A DNA stretch of 64,000 nt from Periplaneta americana (lineage: Eukaryota; Arthropoda; Insecta; Blattodea; Blattidae), in NCBI RefSeq assembly GCF_040183065.1, contig NC_091132.1, positions 91,051,106 to 91,115,105 of the forward strand. Direction: 5' to 3'. Positions 1 to 8,814 of the stretch are shown here, in pieces. Positions within the stretch are counted from its first letter, which is position 1. Each line of letters begins with the position of its first letter. The position numbers and the translations under genes are program-made. The notes under the pieces are model-generated. The model ran no database searches. It worked only from the letters and a program-made list of their open reading frames with translations, and was not told the origin of the DNA.

Positions 1-669
1 TAAACATAAAATGGTCCCTGTAGTTAGACGTTAGATATAGTGCATAGTGTATATAGCATCATGTTGTTTACGTTTGTTGTGTTATTTTGTTTCTAGTCCC
101 TTCTCTTTAAGCTTTTAATAGGGATATCTTATGCGAAGTTTTACATTTAGATGGCAAGAGAGTTCCATATGGCACATGTTGTAGAACTATTATCATGTCA
201 TATTCTACAGTTGATTATGTTGTCCTACTTCTTGGTTTTCTGTGCTTGTCAAAATTATATTTATAATTATTTTGTATAACCTACTATAATTTAATTCAGT
301 ATTTTCTTACTTCTAATTTAAATTAATTTTCAATAAATAATAGCGTAAACTTGTATAATACTGAGCGATTCCACTTAAGAGATAGATGAGAAAATCTGCA
401 GTATGCAGAATATAGATACGAGTAAATTGAATATTCATGAACCTAAACGAGAACTTTGAGAACGAGGTGCACGAATAAAAAATAGGAACTTTGTCGAAGG
501 TGAATATTGACTCCTTGATCATTAGTATTGTTAATACCATACGCTAAAAACAGGACATGCAGCCACCAATGTGTTTTTGATAAAAAAAAAGCTACTATTG
601 GGCTTGAATTACTCGTAATTTTTTCCTCTGGTTGTAGAAAGATGAAATGCAACTTTCAATAGGATGATA
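1..669. other. AT-rich interval, no gene recognised
   Basis: I see only short open frames without recognisable motifs and no inverted or tandem structure. The small minus-strand frames at 313-652 have unremarkable composition and no similarity I can name. Confidence 0.5.
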
Positions 670-891
670 CGAGGGAGAGTCAAAAAGTAACCTTAATAAT
701 TGTTTTCTTAATTGAATATGTACAAGAAGACTACAAACACTTGATCACTTCTCAACATAGTCCCTACTACGTTCAATGCAAATGTTCCTGTTATTCTATC
801 TTGAAAAGTGATGAAGTGTTTTTAGTCTTATTGTAGCCTACACATTCAATTAATAAAACAATTGTTAAGGTTACTTTCTGACTTTCCCTCG
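670..891. mobile_element. Mariner-type MITE (222 bp)
   Basis: The ends are imperfect inverted repeats: CGAGGGAGAGTCAAAAAGTA at the left, and the complement of a TACTTTCTGACTTTCCCTCG-like end at the right. A TA dinucleotide flanks each side (668-669 and 892-893). The CGAGGG...GTCAAAAAGTA terminus and the TA target site are typical of mariner. The interior is too short to encode a transposase, so this is a non-autonomous, internally deleted copy. Confidence 0.85.
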
Positions 892-1285
892 TATAATATG
901 ATCACAGTAGTATCATGATTATTCGTGCGTTTTGTAGGTTAAGGATATGCAATTTGGAATATTATAAAGAATAATTTCGAAAACTTCAAGTTAAAACATG
1001 GTTTTAATGATTAATCTATTTAAAATGCACACGCAAATCGCATCCCTCAAAGTATACGCGCGCTATCTGTTGGTGCTAGTTGAGGATATCCCTATTGTTG
1101 AGCTCTTCATATTTCACTTGTTCTGCATTAGTTGGTCAAATGGCGGTATTCAAAGGCTAATTCACCGTCCCTAGCCATATTAACGCATAGTCGCAGCAGA
1201 ATTTTCCTGACTCTAGTAATCCTTGCTAATAGGTAGACAGTTCGCTTCCCCTTTCACGGCTGTGAAGGCCGGTTTACACGAGGCA
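892..1285. other. No feature recognised
   Basis: Unique-looking AT-rich DNA between the MITE and a SINE-like repeat. Confidence 0.4.
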
Positions 1286-1740
1286 AGTAGAGAGGCAAGA
1301 TGCCGAGTCTGCTACCGCCCTGGTCTTCCATCCCAGGTTCGATCCCCGGCCTGGTCGTGATGGAATTTGTGGTGGACAAAGCAGAAGTGAAAGAGGTTTT
1401 TCTCGGGGTACACCCCCTTTTCCTCTATCACTCCACAAACGGTCTTCACTTCTCCCTCATTTCACCTATCATCTGCTGTAGTAGAAATATGCTGGAGTGT
1501 AGTCTTGGGATAATACTGGTTTCCTATGCTAATATTCGAAGTGCTTGGGGCTCGGTTCCTCTAGGGCTTATCAGGCTACTTGTCCGCAAAATGAGTCCTG
1601 CCTCTATTAACATAGCAACTGAGGAAGGATGACCCACCTGTTAGCGTCAGATTCATAAATTCCACTCAGGCCACCTGTCGGATTCAGACAATTTTCGCAT
1701 AATATAGAACATACAATGGGCCAAGCGTATGCTGCTTATT
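1286..1740 (+). mobile_element. SINE-like repeat, family A, copy 1
   Basis: A tRNA-like head holds a B-box-like GGTTCGATCCC at about 1337. A body follows with the signatures GATGGAATTTGTGGTGGACA, GTTTCCTATGCTAAT and GCTTGGGGCTC. The same ordered blocks recur near 28.0-28.4 kb and 45.0-45.4 kb, so this is a dispersed family. I see no clear target duplication. The short ORF at 1300-1632 is a by-product of the repeat. Confidence 0.7.
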
Positions 1741-2200
1741 TATTCCCCACAGGGAACTCACACCGCCTTTTCTGCGGAAAATTTTAACACAGGACATGGC
1801 GCCCATCATTTTGTGCCGCGACAATGATGATACCATACTGATGTTCTGGATCACTAAACAAGCTGGGACGTAAAGTATCAACCATTGTGATACATCTGCT
1901 ATGACATGACTGTTCAAAATGGATACACATCAACCTATAAAGATGACAAGATTTTCGGACCTTACTGTACATTGGCTTCTCTAGCCTAGCCGTTATGTCT
2001 ACTCATGCTTTTTGCCCTAGATGTGTTTTATACAGTGGTGTTATTCTAGTTTTTCTACGTATCTTTTCCAATGTTTCTCATTTAAGCCCTTTTATTGTAT
2101 CATTCCTTTTTTCCCTTTTACCTTCAACAAATTTAGCTGCCCTATGCTGCCCGAGAGTAAGTGAATTTTTAGTTCCCAACCACAGTACAAAGAATGTTAC

Positions 2201-2201
<1 letters not shown>
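1741..2201. other. No feature recognised
   Basis: No coding similarity, inverted repeat or tRNA-like block noticed. A stretch of (ATT)n follows. Confidence 0.4.
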
Positions 2202-2261
<60 letters not shown>

Positions 2262-2280
2262 GTTATTATTATTATTATTC
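2202..2280. repeat. (ATT)n microsatellite
   Basis: About 78 bases of nearly pure ATT, with a single G interruption. Confidence 0.97.
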
Positions 2281-2387
2281 TGAAATGAACGTCAACACTT
2301 TGAAAGAGTTTTTTATTGACATATTACTTTTTAATCACTTGGGAGAGAGTTTCATCATGATTATGAATAACGCTATCATTCCATTAT

Positions 2388-2757
2388 ATTAGACAAATTG
2401 TAAATCCGTACGCTACAGCCAATAAATGGTCAAGACCGACCAGCCGGCTGCTGGCCTCACGTCCACATGCCGAAGAATAGGTAGACGATCATCCAACCAG
2501 AATGGAGGTATCCTGTGGTTAGCACGATGATCCCCCCAGACGTTATAGCTGGTTTTGCGAAACCGGATTTTCGCTACCTATCGCAGCTCCCCTAGTGTAT
2601 CAAAATGTTAGGTGGGCACCGACCCAATACATTGGCTGAAATTTCATGACAAAATTTCTTCCCTCATGAGGACTCGAACCAGCGGGTATTCTGTAACTCG
2701 AGTCCTAGGCAGGATGCCTTAGACCACGACGCCACGGCGCGTGACATTAGACAAATT
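2388..2757 (-). mobile_element. tRNA-derived SINE with 12-bp target duplication
   Basis: The element body is 2400-2745, read on the minus strand. It is flanked by perfect 12-bp direct repeats ATTAGACAAATT at 2388-2399 and 2746-2757. The 5' head (about 2665-2740) is tRNA-like with a B box GGTTCGAGTCC. It is followed by a conserved body that I recognise as a common cockroach/termite repeat. The perfect duplication shows a LINE-mobilised, fairly recent insertion. Confidence 0.92.
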
Positions 2758-3033
2758 ACCCAACATAAATTAGCGGAAAACAGAGATACAGGAATGGCTG
2801 CAGAAACATAATATATTAAATGATCGAAAAGAAATTTAATTTAAGTTATTATTCCTCACTGTTCCTTACAAACTAGGGAAAGAAATAATAAACCTGATCA
2901 GATAGCTATATAAATGGTCCTCGAAGTTATTCGCTTACCTTCGTAATATTGTCAATATACTCCAAATGCAAATCAAGATTTCAGGTATAACTCCCTGTAA
3001 AGTTGATTTGAATAATTTCGAGGGAAAAATTGT

Positions 3034-3104
3034 TCCGGAGCCGGGTATCGAACCCGGGACCTTTGGTTTAACGTACCAACGCTCTACCATTGAGCTACTC
3101 GGGA
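3034..3104 (-). tRNA. tRNA-like cloverleaf, array unit 1
   Basis: The 71 nt fold into a standard cloverleaf: acceptor TCCCGAG/CTCCGGA (one C-C mismatch), D stem GCTC/GAGC, anticodon stem TTGGT/ACCAA with 7-nt loop ACGTTAA, and T stem CCGGG/CCCGG. The A box (TAGCTCAATGG) and B box (GGTTCGATACC) are intact. A T5 run lies 5 nt downstream. The anticodon position reads GTT (Asn), but residue 33 is C rather than the near-universal U, so decoding activity is doubtful. It may be a tRNA pseudogene or a Pol III-driven repeat head. Confidence 0.7.
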
Positions 3105-3302
3105 ACTCTAACCGACACCGACACAATTTTTCCCTCTATATCCACAGACCTCAAAGTGAGCTGACAACCGTCAAGCAACCAACTTCGAGTGCACTTAAAT
3201 TGTGGTTTTCTGTTCACGGACAGTGACGTGTATTACGCAAATCAAGATTTCAGGTATAAATCCCTGTAAAGTTGATTTGAATAATTTCGAGGGAAAAATT
3301 CT

Positions 3303-3373
3303 TCCGGTGCCGGGTATCGAACCCGGGACCTTTGGTTTATCGTACCAACGCTCTACCATTGAGCTACTCGGGA
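3303..3373 (-). tRNA. tRNA-like cloverleaf, array unit 2 (variant)
   Basis: Same fold as unit 1, with a second acceptor mismatch (CACCGGA on the 3' side). The anticodon loop is ACGATAA, which changes the anticodon triplet to GAT. A sequence change at the triplet without compensating change elsewhere argues for relaxed constraint on decoding. Confidence 0.6.
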
Positions 3374-3587
3374 ACTCTAACCGACACCGACACAATTTTT
3401 CCCTCTATATCCACAGACCTCAAAGTGGGCTGACAACCGTCAAGCAACCAACTTCGAGTGCACACTAACACCGTGTGACTTAAATTGTGGTTTTCTGTTC
3501 ACGGACAGTGACGTGTATTATGCAAATCAAGATTTCAGGTATAACTCCCTGTAAAGTTGATTTGTATAATTTCGAGGGAGAAATTGT

Positions 3588-3658
3588 TCCGGAGCCGGAT
3601 ATCGAACCCGGGACCTTTGGTTTAACGTACCAACGCTCTACCTTTGAGCTACTCGGGA
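3588..3658 (-). tRNA. tRNA-like cloverleaf, array unit 3
   Basis: Consensus fold with one D-loop change (AAAGGTA). One T-stem G-C pair is changed to a G-T wobble. The A box, B box and downstream T run are retained. The left flanking inverted repeat has one substitution. Confidence 0.6.
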
Positions 3659-3872
3659 ACTCTAACCGACACCGACACAATTTTTCCCTCTATATCCACA
3701 GACCTCAAAGTGGGCTGACAACCGTCAAGCAACCAACTTCGAGTGCACACTAACTCCGTGTGACTTAAATTGTGGTTTTCTGTTCACGAACAGTGACGTG
3801 TATTATGCAAATCAAGATTTCAGGTATAACTCCCTGTAAAGTTGATTTGAAAAATTTCGAGGGAAAAATTGT

Positions 3873-3943
3873 TCCGGAGCCGGGTATCGAACCCGGGACC
3901 TTTGGTTTAACGTACCAACGCTCTACCATTGAGCTACTCGGGA
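3873..3943 (-). tRNA. tRNA-like cloverleaf, array unit 4
   Basis: Matches the array consensus through the whole 71-nt cloverleaf: loop ACGTTAA, both Pol III boxes and the T5 run. Confidence 0.65.
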
Positions 3944-4157
3944 ACTCTAACCGACACAGACACAATTTTTCCCTCTATATCCACAGACCTCAAAGTGGGC
4001 TGACAACCGTCAAGCAACCAACTTCGAGTGCACACTAACTCCGTGTGACTTAAATTGTGGTTTTCTGTTCACGGACAGTGACGTGTATTATGCAAATCAA
4101 GATTTCAGGTATAACTCCCTGTAAAGTTGATTTGAATAATTTCGAGGGAAAAATTGT

Positions 4158-4228
4158 TCCGGAGCCGGGTATCGAACCCGGGACCTTTGGTTTAACGTAC
4201 CAACGCTCTACCATTGAGCTACTCGGGA
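4158..4228 (-). tRNA. tRNA-like cloverleaf, array unit 5
   Basis: Matches the array consensus. It lies about 100 bp from the LTR element insertion point at 4327/4328. Confidence 0.65.
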
Positions 4229-4327
4229 ACTCTAACCGACACCGACACAATTTTTCCCTCTATATCCACAGACCTCAAAGTGGGCTGACAACCGTCAAGC
4301 AACCAACTTCGAGTGCACACTAACACC

Positions 4328-5437
4328 TGAGACGGTTCGTCGTATAGGATGAGGAGATTTTCATTAGATTAGTATTTCGTGTTAATATTCTCATATGGAT
4401 AGTAAGAAGCATGGACGTGTAAGTTTCAGAATGTGAGACGGAAGTAACAGGTGGACAGGAAGGCTGAAGCCAAGCTAGGCTGACAGGAAACATGTGTCCA
4501 GGCGTGGAGTTGACTGATGAGGGAATGTACGGACTTTGCCTGCGGGTGGTCAGTAAAATGACGCCAAGCCAGGTTCCAAAAGAGATGATCTGGTATATGT
4601 CAGAGAATTGTCAGGACGCCGGAAGTAAGGGGATGTTCTAGTTAACGAACAATTTTTGAAGAACGCGTCTTAAGTGACGTACGTGTAATCATGGCCAATC
4701 AGGATTCTTAATAGAGACACGTGATATGTAGATAGGAGGGCGAAATTGTATGTTTGGTGGTTGAAAGTAGAGGATAGTTTTGGCAGAGACACAGAAGGCA
4801 GATAGACAGTGTTCGGAGAGGTCGCACTCCACATATTCTCGGCGTACCTAACTCTGAAGGATAACAATTTACGGACTTAGAATTTTTTAGTGGGTGTAGT
4901 AAGAAGTCGTGTGTTGCATTATTATTACAAGTCTGAATTCTTTTCTCTCATCACGTTATCAACTGTCCGTTATATTACTGGTGTTTTATAGTACAAAATA
5001 TATATAATTACGTGAACTCAGAAATTAGTCTACCAACTTGCGGGAAGTGAGAGCGAGATATTATACACTTGGACTCGCATTTCTGCTAATCTGAAACGAA
5101 CACTTAATAATAATAAACGTTTTCATAGTTATTACCTGCAACTCCTGGTGTGCGCCTATATCATTTCAACCTACGAGCACGTCTCCCAAACCGCATGTCC
5201 CGACCGTTTTTGCAGCTGACCTGGGACCTCATCCTCTACCGGAGTAATTTCGAGGAGGCTGGAGCCCAAATTAATCAGTGTACGTAGTTAATTATTGACA
5301 TCGACGTGCCATCCTCGAGATACTTTCCATATACGACGGAGCTGGCAGCCGAGGGCAAGGAAAGGCGTCGTGGGCAACAACAACGACCACCGCCAACCGC
5401 ATCATATTCTGGCGCCCAACGACGATCTACCGCTTCA
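4328..5437 (+). repeat. 5' long terminal repeat (1110 bp)
   Basis: It begins TGAGACGGTT and ends CGCTTCA. AATAAA-type signals occur in the TAATAATAATAAACG stretch near 5105-5117. The GC-rich last 150 bp contains TGGCGCCCAACGACGA, a near-copy of the PBS-like site just outside the LTR. The partner LTR has the same length. Confidence 0.93.
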
Positions 5438-5439
5438 GA

Positions 5440-5459
5440 TATGGCGGCCCAACGTCGGG
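5440..5459 (+). promoter_or_regulatory. Primer-binding-site-like sequence
   Basis: TGGCGGCCCAACGTCGGG lies 4 bases after the LTR end. Position and TGG start fit an LTR-retrotransposon PBS, and the sequence resembles the TGGCGCCCAACG-type sites of gypsy-like elements. Which tRNA it pairs with is not established. Confidence 0.55.
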
Positions 5460-5592
5460 CTCGAGATTAACAACGTCGGGCTCGAGATGGACAACGTCGG
5501 GCTCGAGATGAACAACGTCGGGCTCGAGATGAACAACGTCGGGCTCGAGATGAACAACGTCGGGCTCGTGATGAACAACGTCGGGCACGAGA
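5449..5592 (+). repeat. 21-bp tandem repeat overlapping the PBS region
   Basis: About seven copies of a 21-bp unit containing CAACGTCGGGCTCGAGAT run directly from the PBS-like site. Several frames stay open across it because 21 is a multiple of 3, so ORFs spanning the LTR boundary are not good evidence of a gene. Confidence 0.9.
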
Positions 5593-5717
5593 TGGCAACA
5601 GTGACCACGGCGGGGATCGACGCGAGGGCCGACAGCCGACGCAGGGTTAATGCGGCTGATGGCAACAATGACCGCAGCGGGGATCGACGCGAGAGCCGAC
5701 AGCCGACGCAGTGTTAG
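5591..5717 (+). repeat. 67-bp GC-rich tandem duplication
   Basis: Two copies start GATGGCAACA at 5591 and 5658 and share GGGGATCGACGCGAG and GCCGACAGCCGACGCAG. They continue the repeat-rich leader of the LTR element. Confidence 0.85.
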
Positions 5718-5956
5718 TAGAGCAGCTTGCAGTATCATGCAGTGTCAACGACCGACAGCCACAACACCATGCAGACCCCAAACAGCTGAGAACAATGATG
5801 GACGGAGGGGGAGACGATCAACCAGGCTTAACCTAGAAGACGTCGATACGTAAGCATAAAGGGTTTGATTTCAATTGTTGTATCCATATATATGTACATG
5901 TGTGTAATTCATTTTGGTAGGGTTTACTTTGTTTTTGAGTTTAAGGGAATTGTTGA

Positions 5957-5957
5957 G

Positions 5958-6024
<67 letters not shown>
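5957..6024. repeat. (TA)n microsatellite
   Basis: About 66 bases of TA directly upstream of the long ORF of the LTR element. Confidence 0.97.
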
Positions 6025-6026
<2 letters not shown>

Positions 6027-6061
6027 CATGTTACTAAGGAGCCAGACTAGAAGTAAAAAAA

Positions 6062-7789
6062 ATGGAGAGGTCAGTAGGGACGAGTCATAGTCAGGATAAA
6101 GGGAAGTCACAAGAGTCGGATAGTGGAATGACGAACAGTGCGATAGAGCTAATATTAAGTCAGATCAACCAATTGATAGAAAATAGTAATAAATTGAAGA
6201 GTGAGATGGCTGAGAATAGTAGTAGGCTAGAGAGCCAGTTCGTTAATTTGAGAAATGAAGTAGCCGGGAATTATAGGAAATTGGAATCTATGCTGGTCTG
6301 GAATTGTAGTGAATTAGATAATGAGATAGGTGAGAATAGTAATGAAGTGGAAAATAAATTAATTGTGGATATTAGCGAATTGAATAATAAGATTGCCCAG
6401 AATAGTAAAGAAGTGGAAAGTAAATTAATTGTGGATATTAGTGAATCGAATAATAAGATAGCCGAGAATAGTAATGAAATGGAAAGTAAATTGATTGAGG
6501 ATATTAGTGAATTGGATAATAAGATAGCCGAGAATAGTAATGAAGTGGAAAGTAAATTAATTGAGGATATTAGTGAATTGAATAATAAGGTAGCCGAGAA
6601 TAGTAATGAAGTGGAAAGTAAATTAATTGTGGATACTAGTAAATTGGATAATAAGATAGCCGAGAATAGTAACGAAGTGAGAAATAAATTAGCTGTGGAT
6701 ATTGATGAATTGGGAGATGATCTAGAGGAGAATTGTAATGAATTGGATAATAAATTAGAAGAGAATATTGATGAATTGAATAATATGATAGCTGAGAATA
6801 GTAATGAAGTGGAAATTAAATTAGCTGTGAATATTAATGAGTTGAAAGAGAAACTAGATGAAAATAGTACTGAACTGAAAGATAAGTTAGCTGGGAATAT
6901 TAATGAATTGAGTAATGAACTAGCTGAGAATTGTAATGAAGTGGAAATTAAATTAGCAGTGAGTATTAATGAGTTGAAAGAGAAACTAGATGAAAATAGT
7001 ACTGAACTGAAAGATAAGTTAGCTGAGAATATTAATGGATTGTATAATAAGAAAGCAGGAAATAGTAATGCAGTGGAGAGTAAATTAGCTGAGGATATTA
7101 ATGAGAATATTGAGGAATTGAATATTAAGGTAGCCGAAAATAATAATGAGGTGGAAAGTAAAATAAATATGGATATTAATGGATTGGACGATAATCTCGA
7201 TGAGAATAGTAATGAATTGGAGTATAGGTTAACCGAGAATAGTATCAGGTTAGAGAACCAGGTGTTAGAAAGTTATGGAGCATTCAAGGAGCAAGTAAAT
7301 AGAGTAATCGAAAAGTTTGATAAGTTTGGGAGCGATAGTGGACTTGAGAAAGAGAATGCGAAAACCATCACAAACATGGGGCGGAGGGCAGAAGAAGCCT
7401 TCCCACCCCACAGAGGGTACAATAGCAATAACCATAATAACGGTCGGAGCAGGGATCGGCCACACATTGCTGGCGGTCATGGTTTACAACCCTACAATAA
7501 TGACCCGCGGTATTTTGTGAACCGATTTTCTAACAATGATACAAAGCGGTACTGCGACGATCAAAGGAGTGAATATAGGAAGGGCTATTGGACGCCTCAT
7601 TTTTCTGCAGGAGCAGAAAAAGTTAAGTGGAAGCATGCTGGTAGATTTAATGTGAGGAGAAGTGTGTCTCCACGTGTAAACTGTCAATTTAAGAATGGCA
7701 CAATGACATATGAGGAAGGCCGCAGACGATCCCATTCGGAGAATGACGATCCGATTCATGATAGACATCCAGGCGACGTACCAGGTTAA
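6062..7789 (+). CDS. 575-aa hendecad-repeat coiled-coil protein of LTR element
   Basis: I do not recognise a named family. Residues 1-26 are polar. Residues about 37-415 consist of about 32 tandem 11-residue units of the form ENSNEVESKLI / VDISELNNKIA, a hendecad pattern typical of long coiled coils. The DNA repeats every 33/66 bases. The tail (about 420-575) is basic and rich in Asn, Arg, His and Gly, with patches such as RSRDRPH and RRSVSPRV, compatible with nucleic-acid binding. There is no CCHC knuckle, protease or RT. The ATG follows an A-run and a stop. Position after the leader suggests a Gag-like or accessory protein that could multimerise; this is inference. The uninterrupted frame despite its repeats hints at past selection or recent expansion. 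Confidence 0.75.
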   Translation: MERSVGTSHSQDKGKSQESDSGMTNSAIELILSQINQLIENSNKLKSEMAENSSRLESQFVNLRNEVAGNYRKLESMLVWNCSELDNEIGENSNEVENKLIVDISELNNKIAQNSKEVESKLIVDISESNNKIAENSNEMESKLIEDISELDNKIAENSNEVESKLIEDISELNNKVAENSNEVESKLIVDTSKLDNKIAENSNEVRNKLAVDIDELGDDLEENCNELDNKLEENIDELNNMIAENSNEVEIKLAVNINELKEKLDENSTELKDKLAGNINELSNELAENCNEVEIKLAVSINELKEKLDENSTELKDKLAENINGLYNKKAGNSNAVESKLAEDINENIEELNIKVAENNNEVESKINMDINGLDDNLDENSNELEYRLTENSIRLENQVLESYGAFKEQVNRVIEKFDKFGSDSGLEKENAKTITNMGRRAEEAFPPHRGYNSNNHNNGRSRDRPHIAGGHGLQPYNNDPRYFVNRFSNNDTKRYCDDQRSEYRKGYWTPHFSAGAEKVKWKHAGRFNVRRSVSPRVNCQFKNGTMTYEEGRRRSHSENDDPIHDRHPGDVPG

Positions 7790-8762
7790 TAGACGAGAAT
7801 TTGTGTGAAGTTGAAAATAATATGATTTTAATTATAAGAAAAATAAGAATGTGTTTGTTTTGTGCATGTAGTATTTGAGTGGTATAAGCAACTAGAACCA
7901 AGAACTGATTTCAGTGCTGAAAATGTTAACCTTGGAAAAATTTTTGTTACTTTTGTTTTCTTTTTGCCACCTTCAGAATTAGTGTTTTTGTGTGTTTTCT
8001 TATAAGATCATGCGATAAGTAGTATTCCCTGTGGCAATAATTTAAAGATAATGTTAATAACAATAATAATAATGATAGAATATATTTTTTAATTAACTTC
8101 ATATATGTTCATTTATCTGCAGAGGTTGAATGATTCGATTTGAATATGTATCCATTTATTTAGAATCGATAGTAAGTGCCAGACCATCATTTTAGTTCGA
8201 GACACAAAGTTGTCCTCTATATTGAGGGGACGTTATTCGAGATGTGTATTCAAGGTTGCAGCTCATGTATGAGATATGATAAATAGAGGCAGTTAGTATT
8301 TCAGAAGTATTATGTATCGTTCAGTATAATTTTGATTCTGGTTAATGGTTATTATTTCGATTTTATGAATGTAAATGTGTTTTCAAGGCTGAAGCTAATG
8401 TATGAAGTATGATATAAAGGGTTAATTGGTATTTTAAAATGTATTGTGTATTGTTTAGTGTATTTTTTTATTGTGGTTCATAATTCTTATTTCTATGTTA
8501 TAAGTATAAGTATGTATCAAGGAACCGATCATGAATGTGAGTGAGAGAGCGCCATTGTATTCGGATGTGCCCTGAATGTTACGATTGGATGTGAGATGTA
8601 AGCAGGCGTGAAGTGTGTACATAGATTCATACATGTAAATAGTTGTAAATATGTAATAATTGTAAGTGTAAATTTGTACAAATCTGCTTAGCAAAAGGTG
8701 TATCCAAGTGTGACTAATTAGGGGACACCGGAGACTAGTAGCGAAGGTAGTTTATGGGGCGT
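7790..8762 (+). other. Non-coding 3' internal region of LTR element
   Basis: AT-rich DNA without a sizeable ORF, where pol or env would lie in an autonomous element. It includes a short stem (GTCCTC...GAGGGGAC near 8213) and a diverged tandem duplication. Confidence 0.6.
8233..8510 (+). repeat. Diverged ~140-bp tandem duplication
   Basis: Two successive blocks share ordered words such as ATGTGT-TTCAAGG, GAAGTATGAT, ATTGT-TAGT and ATTTC-ATTTTATG. They lie in the 3' part of the LTR element. Confidence 0.6.
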
Positions 8763-8806
8763 CTCATAACAACAAATATTCCCATGGGAATATTCTTTGT
8801 TATGAG
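8763..8806. repeat. 44-bp near-perfect palindrome before the 3' LTR
   Basis: Arms CTCATAACAACAAATATTCCC and its complement, with two mismatches, surround a 2-bp centre. It ends 8 bases before the 3' LTR. Confidence 0.9.
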
Positions 8807-8814
8807 AGGGCATT
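8802..8814 (+). promoter_or_regulatory. Candidate polypurine tract
   Basis: ATGAGAGGGCATT abuts the 3' LTR. The purine run GAGAGGG is short, and the position alone suggests plus-strand priming. Confidence 0.35.

Larger units (their letters stand above)
2957..4327 (-). repeat. tRNA-bearing tandem array, left block (5 units)
   Basis: Five head-to-tail units repeat with a period of 285 bp; the first interval is 269 bp because 16 bases are missing near 3194. Each unit holds, on the minus strand, a 71-nt tRNA-like cloverleaf. This sits between perfect 14-bp inverted repeats (GAGGGAAAAATTGT and its complement) in most units, followed by about 170 bp of conserved spacer. The array is cut at 4327 by the LTR element and resumes at 9925. 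The outer left edge carries ATACTCCAAATG (2957-2968), repeated at the far right edge (10969-10980). Short ORFs on both strands repeat with the array and are not genes. Confidence 0.95.

Noticed and set aside
3034..3104. Functional tRNA-Asn gene cluster
   Set aside because: Position 33 is C, the acceptor has a mismatch, one unit changes the triplet to GAT and the sequence is unlike ordinary Asn tRNAs; kept as tRNA-like only.
2966..4323. Regular open frames of 66-88 aa on both strands
   Set aside because: They repeat exactly with the 285-bp unit and read through the tRNA-like sequence on both strands; satellite artefacts, not proteins.
2957..4327. CRISPR-like regular repeats
   Set aside because: Units are 285 bp, contiguous and nearly identical throughout, with no short repeat/variable spacer pattern, and the context is eukaryotic.
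5295..5717. 140-aa ORF across the LTR/PBS boundary
   Set aside because: It stays open because of GC-rich 21-bp repeats; three frames are open there and it spans the LTR end.
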